Part shown: piece by piece, positions 31,333 through 41,671 of the stretch
How positions within the stretch are numbered: the first letter of the stretch is position 1
Layout of the letters: the number at the start of each line of letters is the position of its first letter
NCBI GenBank assembly: GCA_963576735.1
Contig: OY755196.1
Coordinates: forward strand, 5,375,912 to 5,439,911
Direction of reading: 5' to 3'
DNA from: Bedellia somnulentella
Lineage: Eukaryota; Arthropoda; Insecta; Lepidoptera; Bedelliidae
Length of the DNA: 64,000 bases
The notes under the pieces: generated by a model
Seen by the model: the letters and a program-made list of their open reading frames with translations, nothing else
The model's database searches: none
What the model was told of the DNA's origin: nothing
Program-made: the position numbers and the translations under genes

Positions 31333-32576
31333 TTTCCCTATTAACGTTCAAATCCTCATTCAATACGTGAACATTCGCATTTTTACGTATCCCATGTTGC
31401 CTTTGATTAGATAACCTATTATTGTAATGGTGGTACTTACCTCTAAATGTCGACCTCGGCTGACCTCGCGAAAAACTCTGGTAACCACGACCTCTGCTAA
31501 ATGATGAACTGCGATAGTAAGGGGGTGGGCAGAGGTTCACATTGTAACCTCTACCTCTAAATGGAACATTTTGTTTGAATTGTCCTCTGAAAGAGGTTCT
31601 TTCAGAGGACAAAACTATTTTGTCCTCTGAAAGAACCTCTGAAACGATTATTTATACTATTACGCATATACAACATATCTCCAGAACCAGATGGCATACA
31701 TACTTCCTCTTCCACGGCTGCCTGAATCGCGTCTTTTAAGGAGTCGAAGTTACGAGCTGAAATTATCATGCTTAATCTACGATTGCGTAAACCGTCAGCA
31801 AAACGTTTAATTGCCTGTTTTTCGTTAAGAGGTTGTAAAATTTTCAAATTTTCCTTTTTTCCACCGGATTGCGAAATACTAAGATTCATAAATATTTCTG
31901 AAAGTTCCTTCCCAAATTCATCAATAGTCCTTTGATCCTGTCTTAGAGATTGTAATTTGTTCTGTAACGCTACCGGGCTCTTTTTTGGTAATAGAGTTGT
32001 GTTTATATCTTTTAACAAATCTTCGACGGAATCATAAGAAGAGTTCAATTTAATTTTTGCATTTTGGGACAATCTATTTTTTAAAACGAAATTAATTAAT
32101 TGTTTCTGACAAATTGGATTATTAAGCAGAGAACTGTAATATTCGATTCGATCGATGAGTTGTTTTATTGTGTTTTCGTCTTCATTTGTCAAAATCGGTA
32201 ATAAGCTAAGTGCCGTTTTTAAATCAAATTCCATTTTTAACCTGTTTAAATTACTACTAGATAAGTCACCAAATGTATTATTACTACAAACTGGCTTTAC
32301 ATGTAACTTATTACAAAAATGTTGAATTTCTAAATAATACTTTTTTATATTTTCACAATTATTCGTTATTAATGTCAATATTTCTCCTGTAAATTTTTTA
32401 TTTTTTATTTCTGATTCAATTACAGGAATAAGTAAAGTGTATGTATTAAATATATCGGTCGCTTGTTGCAACACTTTTTCCAATTTTTCCGGAGTTCTCT
32501 TTTCGTAACTCAACTTATTTAAGTTATCTTTTATAGACTTTAATTTAATGCCGATATCATTTAGCTCTTCGGCCAT
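31292..32576 (-). pseudogene. Gypsy gag, disrupted by an inverted duplication
   Basis: The first frame (32576-31602) gives a helical capsid-like protein of about 320 residues. It ends early at an inverted duplication (31592-31640). The nucleocapsid-like tail continues in another frame (31612-31292) and is RG-rich (FRGRGYN, FSRGRGYQSFSRG) instead of carrying a CCHC knuckle. Gag would bind RNA and form the particle. The ATG at 32576 lies about 570 bp from the 5' LTR. Confidence 0.8.
31592..31640. repeat. Perfect 23-bp inverted repeat in Gypsy gag
   Basis: Arms 31592-31614 and 31618-31640 are perfect reverse complements separated by CTA. It is an inverted duplication of a piece of gag coding sequence and it introduces the stop and frameshift in that gene. 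Confidence 0.95.
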
Positions 32577-33126
32577 AATAAAAACATAAAAACACTTTTA
32601 TACCTACGCATATTAACAAAATCTAAAATGTAAATGAAATTTAACATTACCTTATTTTATACTTCTTACTAACACTTCACGTATTAAATCAGTGCTGAAG
32701 TTCGTTATGTCTTTAAATGTACACAATCACTTATTAATCACATTAGTTTTTATGGTTGGTCTCCGGATCTTCCACATGAGGAACAAACCCCTTTATCGGC
32801 TGGAACGATCGCTCTGGCGTGGGAAAAACTGGTATTCATGTTTTGGCGTATAATCTGATTATCGATCCAATCATGGTGACACTTCCTGTAGCTGTGCTGA
32901 TAGCCGAAAGATGGAATTGTAATTGTTCGCTACTTGCAGTACCTATTCGTTGCTCCAATGCCATTTTGATTGATGGTCACTTCTTCAGGTTAGGGCGCGT
33001 TATTATTGCCCATTTTTAGTTATTCGCAAATTTATCGATGTTAATTAATACATTTTTGCGTAATTTCTTTCACTTTCCATTACAAATAGTGTGATTACGG
33101 TGCGCCAGCAGCGCACTCCTAAATAT

Positions 33127-33144
33127 GGCATGGCAGGGTCGCCA
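33127..33144 (-). promoter_or_regulatory. Gypsy primer binding site
   Basis: Directly next to the 5' LTR the minus strand reads TGGCGACCCTGCCATGCC. TGGCGACC starts are typical of primer sites in insect Gypsy elements using tRNA-Arg; the exact tRNA was not checked. Confidence 0.6.
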
Positions 33145-33275
33145 TGTAAGGTTGTGGGTATCAATTGAATGAAACACTCTGACTGCTGGATTGAGACTGT
33201 CTATATTTGTCTTAGGCATTCGGTAATATACATGATTACATACTAAGTTATAGATATATAAGTATCTATACTACA
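33145..33275 (-). repeat. Gypsy 5' LTR
   Basis: 131 bp, identical to the copy at 26990-27120. It is short for a Gypsy LTR. The element is read leftward from here. Confidence 0.93.
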
Positions 33276-35277
33276 ATTAAAGCTAGATAAGTTTTTGGAG
33301 TTAAACTCTCAATTTGAACACCTGCAATCACAAATGGAAGCTCTTAATTTTAGTAACTTAGATTATGAATTAGATGAAAGAGAACTCATATCAAATGAAT
33401 TCTGTTCTTGTATTGTGAAGGCTCGAAATCTGCTCGGTGTCAACAAACCTGCAGACCAATTCCAAGATGCCACTGAAGGGTCAAAGGCCTCCCATCCATG
33501 CCACTGCAATGGTCAAGGCACAATGGGGTTTAGGCTACCTGAAATCACTATACCTAAGTTTGATGGTTCATACTTCAAATGGCTTGAATTCAGAGATACA
33601 TTTGAATCATTAATTCACAATAATAATCACATTAAACCCATTCATAAATTTCAGTACCTCTGCTCATACCTACAAGGTGAAGCAGCCAGGGTTATAGCAA
33701 ATCTTGAGGTATCTGATTTCAATTATGTAGAAGCATGGAACATATTATGTGAAAGGTATAACAATACAAAACAATTAGTTAATAATCACCTTAGTGCACT
33801 TTTTAATCTCAAGGTTATGCAGAGTGAATCAGACAAGTCTCTTAGGTTTTTAAGTGATCACATCACCAAGAATGTTAGGGCTTTACAGACTTTAGGTCAA
33901 CCAGTTCAACACTGGGATTCTATTTTAATTTATTTAGCTTCATCAGAGTTTGATCTAAATACTAATATCAAATGGGAAGAATACAAAGGCAATCTTCATT
34001 CAGAGTTGCCAACCTTTAATGACTTAAAAGAATTTTTAAAGATAAGAGCTGACATTTTAGAGACATTACCTCAAAGTAAGGTAAGGGTTAACACATCACA
34101 GGGTTCAAACAACAGTCATAATAATAATAATAATAGTCATGATTTAAAACACTATCATAGTAACAATCATATTAAACAAACAATAAATCCACCTCAAGCA
34201 TTTATTGTTTCAACTTCAGGTAATGTAAGCGGTGAGGCTAGCAATCCTCAATTGCCCTCACGTTTACCCAATTCCCCCCTAGCATTAACAGTTACAACCA
34301 ATACTAATTTCAAGTGCCCCCTTTGCAAGGGTAAACATTTACTGTTCCGATGCTTACGTTTCAGAAAGCTCACATTGGCTGACAGACGGAGTAGGGTCAC
34401 TGGGCTTAAGGTTTGCACAAATTGCCTTCGGTCTGACCATATGGTTGCCAAGTGTCCCTATGGAGACTGTCGTAAGTGTGGTGGACGCCATCACACTCTG
34501 CTACACAGCTCTCCCCTTCTTCAAAATGATGTTGCTCCATCATCACATCCTGTCCCTTCAATGCCTCAGTCGCTTTCTCTCAGTCCTCCAGTTTCCCCTT
34601 CAGGGATCATTCGCTCCACCGCCATGATTGACATCATCAATCCCCAAAATGGTAAGGTGGAGACAGTCAGATGTTTGCTAGATAGCGGCTCTGACTACTC
34701 TTTTCTCTCCGCTGACTTAAGGAATCGCCTTAAGTTAGCTTCCACACCCTCGATACACAGCAGTGTTAAGGGCGTTGGGAACACCTCTCTTAACCTGAGA
34801 CCACAACAATGCTCAGCGTTAATTCGTGCCCGCACTGGCACATACTCACATCTTCACACCTTTTTGGTGTTGCCTTCCATAGCAAAAAGGCATTCTAATG
34901 AAGCCATTGATGTTTCAAATATCACTCTTCCCTCAGCTATCACATTAGCTGATCCTCAATTCAATCAACCACTAAAGGTTGACATTATGATTGGAGGCGA
35001 TCTATTCTGGGATCTACTTGGCTCCGAAAGGCTCACCTTAGGTCCAGGCCTACCCATGCTGCATCATTCACAGCTAGGCTGGATTATAGCTGGCAAGATT
35101 TCCCATTCATTACCACAAAATTCACAAACTTGTAATTTTGTTAGTAGCAGTTCTTTTACCAAGTTAACTAGAACTCATAGACTAAAAACTAGACGTTTCT
35201 GTCCTCTCAGCCCACTCAAGGCAGCAGATTACCGTCTTGGTGATACTTACACCTTACCAAAACCAATTGGTTATTAA

Positions 35278-35639
35278 TAACCTAAGTTGAATGAATTCAT
35301 ACACAACAAACATTCAACAATTGTTTATGGTTTACTTTTAATTTACGTTTATATACAAATATTTTACTTTATACAATACTTATACACTTTACATCATCCT
35401 ACACATGGATCAATCATTATTTGCTATTTTATTATGTCTTTCCTTCTAGATACAGTAAACAGCTGACTACCTAAAGGTCATTGACATCGAGGTAGTTGAC
35501 CTTACAAGTTCATCGACTTTGAACTTTAGCATATATATTTTTTTTTGGATTCATTTATCAGATGTACTTGAATCAGTGCGATGATCAATCACCATGATTA
35601 TCATCATCATCAACGGTGGTCATCATCATAATTTCTTTA
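35278..35639 (+). other. BEL/Pao deletion junction region
   Basis: Non-coding sequence where reverse transcriptase and RNase H would be expected. Its first 210 bp recur inverted at 24350-24506 (with a roughly 47-bp indel), so it is part of the family and not a private insertion. Short CAT/ATC repeats lie at 35590-35632. Confidence 0.7.
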
Positions 35640-36367
35640 GGCTTTTATTTTCGCCAGGGGAAAACCCACGGAAATATTTTGTGACAATGAGCGAAATTTC
35701 GTTGCCGCAGCTAAGGAAATAAATTCATTTTTTAACGACAATAAAGACTATTTGTGCAGTTTGCTAATGTTCAAAATATTAACTTTAGATTTTGCCCGGT
35801 TTACGCCCCTAATTTCAACGGAAGCGCAGAAGCTGGCATTAAGCTTGCTAAGTTTCACATTAAACGCATCATGGGTAACACCCACCTCACATTCGAGGAA
35901 TTATCTTCTCTTTTGCCCAGGTTGAGGCTATCCTCAACAGTAGACCCATCGCTCCCCTTTCCTCCTCCCCAAATGATTTGGCAGTTCTCACACCGGGACA
36001 CTTTCTCCTCGGCAGGTCACTCACGGCTCTTCCATCACCGGATCTGGCAGACTTACCGACGAAGAGATTGGATCGCTTTCAACTGTTGGAGCAGCTACGG
36101 CAAACATTTTGGAGGAGATGGCACAGGGAATATTTATCAGAGCTACAACAGCGAACTCAATGGCGAGTAAGATGTAGAGACTTGCGCATGGGTGATCTTG
36201 TCCTAATAAGCGAAGATAACTCTCCACCTCTGTTATGGCGAAGAGGGCGAGTCACTAAACTATATCCAGGAGCAGATGGTGTCCCGAGAGTGGCCGATAT
36301 CAAGACCATGCAATCGACAGTAAGGCGAGCCATAAATCGCTTGTGCCTACTTGTAGAAGAAGATTGA
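35640..36367 (+). pseudogene. BEL/Pao integrase, C-terminal remnant
   Basis: Three frames give the end of a BEL integrase: EIFCDNERNFV (second catalytic Asp) at about 35674, then APNFNGSAEAGIKLAKFH (catalytic Glu) after a frameshift near 35755, then, after another near 35918, ILNSRPIAPLS, LTPGHFLLGR and a C-terminal domain with WRRWHREYL, GDLVLISED and PLLWRRGRV ending at 36367. The first catalytic Asp and the zinc domain are missing. It ends about 27 bp before the 3' LTR, as normal for BEL pol. Confidence 0.85.
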
Positions 36368-36394
36368 AGACTCGTCTTCAATGGCCCCCCAGTA

Positions 36395-36790
36395 TGTTAA
36401 AGCACTTGGATCCAAGTGCTTTAACGGGCTCAAAACATAAACAATCCAGAGGCGCGTCAGTCACGTCAAGCGCCATCAGAAAGGAGACAAACAGCTTCGC
36501 GTATAAAAACCGAGATGCCTGCTGCATCTTTCTTGCACAATTTGAAGAATAAGAAGACACGGAGAAGACGAGAAGCTATTTTGTTAAAGTCAATATATTA
36601 TATAATGTTATATTAATTCAATGGTCATACAGATGTAACAGTGCCTAGACACAGTAAATCCTAGTCGCAGCAAATCGGCTTTTTATTTAGTCTACTCCAC
36701 CATATTCTTCAATCCAACCAACAACGGTTCCACGAGGCGGAACCAACTTCGTGATCGAGCAGCAGGCGCACAACAGCCTGCTATCCTTCA
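36395..36790 (+). repeat. BEL/Pao 3' LTR
   Basis: 396 bp, near-identical to 25068-25463, with the same 28-bp palindrome (36397-36424). It is preceded by a C-run and AGTA (36386-36394) where the purine tract is expected. It ends CTATCCTTCA at 36790; the right flank does not repeat the left flank. Confidence 0.92.
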
Positions 36791-37160
36791 CACTTTACCA
36801 TTAAATGTGGAAAAAACTGATATTTTTGGTATTAAAAATACAGTCCGGCAACTAAACGAAGAAGATTTGAAGTCATTAAATTCCCCAGAATACTTAACTA
36901 GTTTTGTATTGAATATTTTTTCTGATTACGATAGACCAAAACACATTTTGCTAACTGAAGCTTATAATTGTGGACCTATTATTATATATTTTAGGCATGA
37001 GAGATCTAGCTCACTGAAAAGAAAAGAGCGATATATATCTTTATCATCTACTGAACTATATCACTCATTTAGCTCAACGGCTCATCTAGCTCAGTGTGAT
37101 TCATATGAACGACGGCTCACGAGACGCTTAAACGTTCACAGATCAGACTCGCTCAAATGA
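36791..37160 (+). other. Unassigned open frame next to the BEL 3' LTR
   Basis: A frame from 36807 gives 117 residues: an acidic start (MEKTDIFGIKNTVRQ), a helix with YLTSFVLNIFSDY, then after about 36997 a Ser/Arg-rich part with no domain. The start LPLNV...D.F faintly resembles the N-terminus of the transposase-like gene at 20.5 kb. The second half contains short ACTGAGCT/GAGCC motifs repeated in both orientations (37005-37150), as in subterminal regions of hAT elements. Confidence 0.3.
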
Positions 37161-37454
37161 ATCTTTTGAGTTGATACTCGAACTAAGTGCGGTAACTAAA
37201 AAATGGCGTCAACAGATCTCTATGAATCTACGTTCAGAATGCATTGTAATACTTACCTAAGATTTTATTAAGCCACTACTTACCTTCATATGTTACAGGC
37301 TTAGGAACGAAATAAAATATAATTAGTAGGAACTGTGAAATTTGTACTTATGAAATGAAAAGAATTTTCTTGATTGATCTATTTAATAATGGTTATTTAC
37401 ATTGATTATAGGTAAATTACATATAGTAGGTAAAGTATTAACTTATTAAGTATG

Positions 37455-39338
37455 TTAATAAATAATAGCTGAGATTTTTTTTTTTGTCATCAACCTTCGC
37501 CTCTTTTCGGATAGGGTGTAGCCAGCTTTAGAAAAAATACGTTCACAAGGAACAGACGTAGTCATTAAATGCAGACGTTTATGAATATATTGGTATAACA
37601 ATGGGTATATATGTCGCCTCTCATGCCACCAAACAAGGGGATCCTGCATCTTCTGGCATCTAACTCTTGGGAGCATCGGCTCTTGAAGATACTTATCGAC
37701 TTCGACAATACCAGCTGCGGTAAGATTTTGCGGGGTTTGCTTCGCTACTTCGCTATCAAATTCGTCCCAGATGGAAGTGGTTCCAGTTGAAGTTGTTAAA
37801 TCTGAAGGGCCTGGTTGGTCTCGCACTTCTGCAAGGCTGGTTAACACGCCTTGTGTTTGGCCTACTTTTTGTTTCAGCGATCTAATCGCTCTTTCGACAT
37901 TGGTAACGTCTTTGAAAGCTTTGCTTTTGAAGCGAGGATCTAACAGAGTTGATTCGGCATATAACACATTATTTTCGGTTTGTCCAAAACGACGTTCTAA
38001 CTCCCGATTTAGACACAAAAGTTAATTTTGAATTACTGGTATTTCAGACTGTCCGCGTAAAAATGTCCTTATTTGCGTGGTCATGATACGACATAAAGGT
38101 ATCACCTTAGCGTGATACCTTTATGTTTTTCAGCACACATTTCGATGGTTACATCATAAAATAGTTTTAGGATTGGCAATGCATTTTCAATAATTGCCCA
38201 ATCTTGAGCAGTTCAGTTCAGTTGAGTAGCAGATCAGCACGATCTAATGCAAGCGTAGCAACCAATGCATCTTTGACATCCCAAACTCGCTGCAGCATGT
38301 CAAATGTTGAGTTCCATCTTGTGGGAACATCTTGTTTTAACTTCAGCAATGTTAAGTTAAGTTGCCTCTGCATTTCAAATAACTTACACAGCGACGGTAA
38401 ACTTCTTAAAAAAATTCCACTATTTGTTTGACTTTACTAGTTGTCGCCGTCAATATTTTTAAAGACTCTTGCAGACATAAATTAATACTGTGCGCAAAAC
38501 AAGGTATTTGCCGCCAGTCGCCTAATCTGATTGCTGCACTAATATTAGCGGCATTGTCACTAGCAATTGCAGACACCTTATTTTCTATACACCACTCTGT
38601 TATGATTGTTTCAAAAAATCGCACAAGTTAATACTTGTATGGAGCTCATTGTATTCGACACACCCAAGTAAGACGGTCTCGATTTGGGTTGCACTTGGCG
38701 AGGTTGACATGAAATGCGCAGTGACAGCAATGAAACCGTCATGATTAGCCGAAGTCCATCCATCGGTCTTCAGACATACAGCACTTGCGCTTTGAATTTT
38801 AATCCTAGATTTCTCAGACTGTTGGATATAGTTTTTCTCGTCGGAAGAGAGTATAGCCTGGATTAAGCATGTTTAATAATTTAATAAATTCCTTATCCGC
38901 AACGATACTAAATGGATGGTAATCACGAGCTATCATTGTTATTACTTGCTCATCTATAGCTTCTGAACGTTTAGGTGGTAAAGGTTTCATACTATGGGCG
39001 AAATCTTTTATAGAAGATTGTTTTGGGATATGCGGTGATGTGGATGCGGTTGGAGTATATTCTGCCAAAGTGGACTCGGCTGAAGTGGACCCAGTTGCAG
39101 CAGTAGACGGGGGAAGGATTTGTTCTCGATCCTGGCGAATAATTTCTGCAACCGCAGGCTGTCTCTCGGTGACAAGCGGCACAGTAGGATGTTTCGACTT
39201 CAAATGTCTTCCAAGATTCCCAACGTTTCCCGAAGATAAAAATAACACTTGGGCACAGTAAAAACATTTTGCCTTTTTAGGCTCTACTTCATTAAAGTGG
39301 TTCCATAAATGACTACGTTTTCTATTAGCGGAGCTCAT
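37455..39338 (-). pseudogene. hAT-family transposase, broken
   Basis: Read leftward from 39338. The BED zinc finger (residues 8-50: HLWNHFNE, CFYCAQ, LGRHLKSKHP) is followed by a Ser/Thr/Pro-rich linker and the conserved start of the catalytic region (ITMIARDYHPFSIV). The frame breaks at 38814. 38624-38406 holds the catalytic segment with SDNAANIS and PCFAHSINLCL. After further breaks around 38030-38400, 38018-37455 gives the C-terminal dimerisation domain (DPLVWWHERRHIYPLL, SVPCERIFSKAG). The order and motifs fit a ZBED/hAT transposase. It is interrupted by stops and by an inverted duplication at 38091-38126. I could not find the terminal inverted repeats. Confidence 0.88.
38091..38126. repeat. 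Perfect 15-bp inverted repeat in the hAT gene
   Basis: ACATAAAGGTATCAC (38091-38105), 6-nt spacer, then its exact reverse complement (38112-38126). The right arm on + is hAT coding sequence on the minus strand (VIPLCRIM); the other arm is an inverted copy of it. Confidence 0.9.
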
Positions 39339-39609
39339 ATTTCTAATATATTATTTACAGTTTTTTATAAACGATGTCACACTTAAATATACACGTATTA
39401 ATTCCTAACCACACTACCTAATCCTTAACAAACTTAAATGGACTATTACTTAACTAATACTTAAAGTAAATTATAAGAAAGAAATTAATAATGGTAAAGT
39501 TTTATCACGAGTCAAAGAACGAATTTTTTTAACTTTATCTAAACAAGCAGTAAATGACATGTAAATCCAAACTAAGAGTAACTATAACAAATCAAATGTA
39601 CTTGTTTCC

Positions 39610-40150
39610 GGAATTTATACTCATAAATAATATTTTCTAAGCATTATGCACCTTAACTCAATCTATTTAAAGATCGAACTCAAAGAACAATAGTACAATA
39701 GTCACTGTAAAGACTTTTTGCCGTCTACTCTACACATCCAGACTAACGTTATACGTACAAAATTGACATAAGATTATTCAAAATAAAATTAAATACTATC
39801 AATTGCTACAACCAATCAATATATAAATTTGAAAAACTTCATAAGTTATGTAATGACCGGATACTGACTTGTTGCAAAAACTTGAAGAAAGTCCATAAAT
39901 AAAATTTTCTTAGTATTATGCACCTTAACACCATTTGTTTAAAGATGGAATTCAAAGAACAATAGTACATTAGTCACTGTAAAGACTTTTTGCCGTCTAC
40001 ACATACAGACTAACGGTAAACGTACAAATTGACATAAGATTATTTAAAATTAAATTAATTCTATCAATCGCTACAATCAATCAATATATAAATTTGAAAA
40101 ACATTACAAGTCATGTAATGACCGGATACTCACCTATTGCAGAAACTGGT
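39610..40150. repeat. ~270-bp tandem duplication, two diverged units
   Basis: The block containing TATGCACCTTAAC, CAAAGAACAATAGTACA, AAGACTTTTTGCCGTCTAC and GTAATGACCGGATACT occurs twice in direct order, with landmark spacing of 265 to 272 bp. The units differ at roughly a tenth of positions. It lies upstream of the hAT transposase in its sense direction and could belong to that element. Confidence 0.85.
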
Positions 40151-40387
40151 AAAAAAGGAAGTTCATACATTGTGCATTACTATCAATATTTTATCACTTT
40201 AAGTTCATATAATATAAACATAAAGTATGTTAGTTTTACTAATTAATAAAGCAAAGCAAAATGGGGTTTTCATGAACAAAAAAAAGACATTTTAATTATG
40301 TTAGTTCCGTCGTGCATTTTTGCTACATTTAAAATAAAATAATTTTTAAATTCGAAATCATGCAAATAGAATTATCATTCCAATTAG

Positions 40388-40607
40388 AATTACACTACCC
40401 CATTTCTTCCTGTGTGGGTAGTAAGAGGCGACGACGACGAATAGTGTGGTTGCTTTTGAAGTGGTTGTTTGATCGCTAACATTACTAAATTTTTACCATT
40501 TTTTTCCCAAACTTCTTACAGAAGTGGCTGAGGAATTCCAAGTTTCGAAGCTATATCATTCTCTCTTTTTTGGGATTTATAGCCCTGAATATATGAATGT
40601 TTGTATG
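40388..40607 (+). mobile_element. Degenerate short RTE-derived element
   Basis: Contains CACTACCCCAT, GTAAGAGGCGAC, then AAGTGGCTGAGGAATTCC, GGGATTTATAGCC and an end GAATGTTTGTATG. These are the 5' and 3' blocks of the short element at 15983-16235, here in plus orientation and more diverged. No target duplication seen. Confidence 0.7.
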
Positions 40608-40680
40608 TTATCACTATAATAATTGCAGTTTCATTTGAAATTGTAAAAGTTTTTTTCGCGGGGTATTGATTTGGACACTT

Positions 40681-41105
40681 ATTAAAAACTATTTGAAGAA
40701 CGGCAATACTATTGATGAGAATATCTAGGCTATCTGAATCACCTAGTGTCAAAGTGTTACCGGGACTCGTTTAGTTGTGAGAGGCGATCGAATATTGTTG
40801 ATAGAAGAAATTCAACAAATCTTCGCCCCACTGCATTCATGCCTCTCTGGCTATATGAAGAACGGCAATATTATTAACGAGTATAGTTTTTCTGTAAAGC
40901 CTATAATCTAGGCTATCTGAATCACCTAGTTTCAAAGTGTTACTAGGACTTGTTCAGTTGTGAGAGGCGATAGAATATTGTTGATAGAAGAAATTCAACA
41001 AATCTTCGCCCCACTGCATTCATGCCTCTCTGGCTATATGAAGAACGGCAATACTATTAATGAATATAGTTTTTCTGTAAAGTCTTTAATCTAGGTCTAT
41101 TCTAT
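40681..41105. repeat. 183-bp satellite, inverted orientation, ~2.3 units
   Basis: The same repeat as at 4303-5400 but reverse-complemented: CGGCAAT landmarks at 40701, 40863 and 41046 give spacings of 162 (a 21-bp deletion) and 183. GTTGTGAGAGGCGAT and AATCTTCGCCCCACTGCATTC are conserved. Confidence 0.93.
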
Positions 41106-41308
41106 AAACTAAGTAAAGTGAGTTAATATTAACTATAATTAGGTTTATTTATTCAAGTACAATTACATATCATATATTTACAACAATTACAATGATTATT
41201 ACATATATACAGGTTATTATTATATGAACTTATGCGTCTCCACTTACGCGTTTTTTTAAATAAAACCTAATTTTATAATTTATGTGTTTTATTTATAATT
41301 ATTTATAA

Positions 41309-41671
41309 AACCGTGATAGCCCAGTGGCTAGAACACTCGGTTATCGTGCAAACGACTAGTGTTCAAATCCTGGCTCGGGCCTACACCAATTTGTCTTTCC
41401 TAAAGACATATGTGTGGTTAATTTATCATGGTTGTTAACGGTGAGGGAAAACATCGTGAGGAAACCCACATGGCTGAGTTGTACTTAGTCATGTGATAGT
41501 GTATTCGTACAAAACGGCGATAGGCCTGCCCCCTATCACGTGAGTACACTGTCCATGCAAAACGTGGGTACTCTGAACACCAGGTGACAAAGTCACGTGA
41601 AGTATTAGTACCTCTGCCAACCCCTTCGGGGATATTCGGCGTGAACGTTTATGTTTATGTTATGTTTATGT
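41309..41671 (+). mobile_element. tRNA-derived SINE
   Basis: The head is tRNA-like: box A TAGCCCAGTGG (41317-41327) and box B GTTCAAATCC (41361-41370) with tRNA spacing. A 280-bp unrelated body follows, with CACGTGA motifs and CCAACCCCTTCGGGGATATTCGGCG, and the tail is a TTTATG-type repeat. A second, inverted copy is at 45745-46110. It lacks an acceptor stem, so it is not a tRNA gene. I do not recognise a named family. Confidence 0.88.

Larger units (their letters stand above)
26990..33275 (-). mobile_element. Gypsy LTR retrotransposon nested in BEL gag
   Basis: 6286 bp bounded by identical 131-bp LTRs (26990-27120 and 33145-33275) and flanked by the 4-bp target duplication ATTA (26986-26989, 33276-33279). 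The minus strand carries gag, protease, RT, RNase H and integrase in Gypsy order. A primer site is next to the right LTR and a purine tract next to the left. No envelope gene is seen. Identical LTRs argue for a recent insertion, but the coding part has several lesions. Confidence 0.95.
26774..35277 (+). pseudogene. BEL/Pao gag-protease ORF, split by the Gypsy element
   Basis: The frame begins at 26774, is interrupted at 26989 and resumes at 33280; without the insertion it is open for about 737 codons. Gag has conserved helices (FKWLEFRDTFESLIHN, SYLQGEAARVI, then an extended gag-like region to about residue 430), followed by CX2C-type zinc knuckles (CPLCKGKHLLFRC, CTNCLRSDHMVAKC, CRKCGGRHH). 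The retroviral-type aspartic protease has LLDSGSDYSF as active site and MIGGDLFWDLLG and QLGWIIAGKI downstream. The frame stops at PKPIGY (TAA 35275-35277) before any RT. Gag and protease are intact apart from the insertion, so relatives without the Gypsy could provide Gag while RT comes from elsewhere; that is inference. Confidence 0.9.
25068..36790 (+). mobile_element. BEL/Pao LTR element lacking reverse transcriptase
   Basis: Two 396-bp LTRs, a tRNA-Lys-type primer site, a 1.3-kb leader, one gag-protease ORF split by a nested Gypsy, a short non-coding stretch, the end of an integrase, then the second LTR. RT, RNase H and most of integrase are absent. The LTRs differ at two positions that I could find. 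The flanks (CTTGG before 25068, CACTT after 36790) are not a target duplication, so at least one end has been rearranged. Without the Gypsy and its target duplication the element is about 5.4 kb. Confidence 0.88.

Noticed and set aside
25068..36790. Endogenous retrovirus, because of LTRs and a tRNA-Lys primer site
   Set aside because: Gag, protease and integrase motifs are of BEL/Pao type and no envelope gene is present.
41309..41385. tRNA gene with box A and box B
   Set aside because: There is no paired acceptor stem or CCA-proximal end. The same head recurs at 46110-46035 attached to the same 280-bp body, so it is a SINE head.
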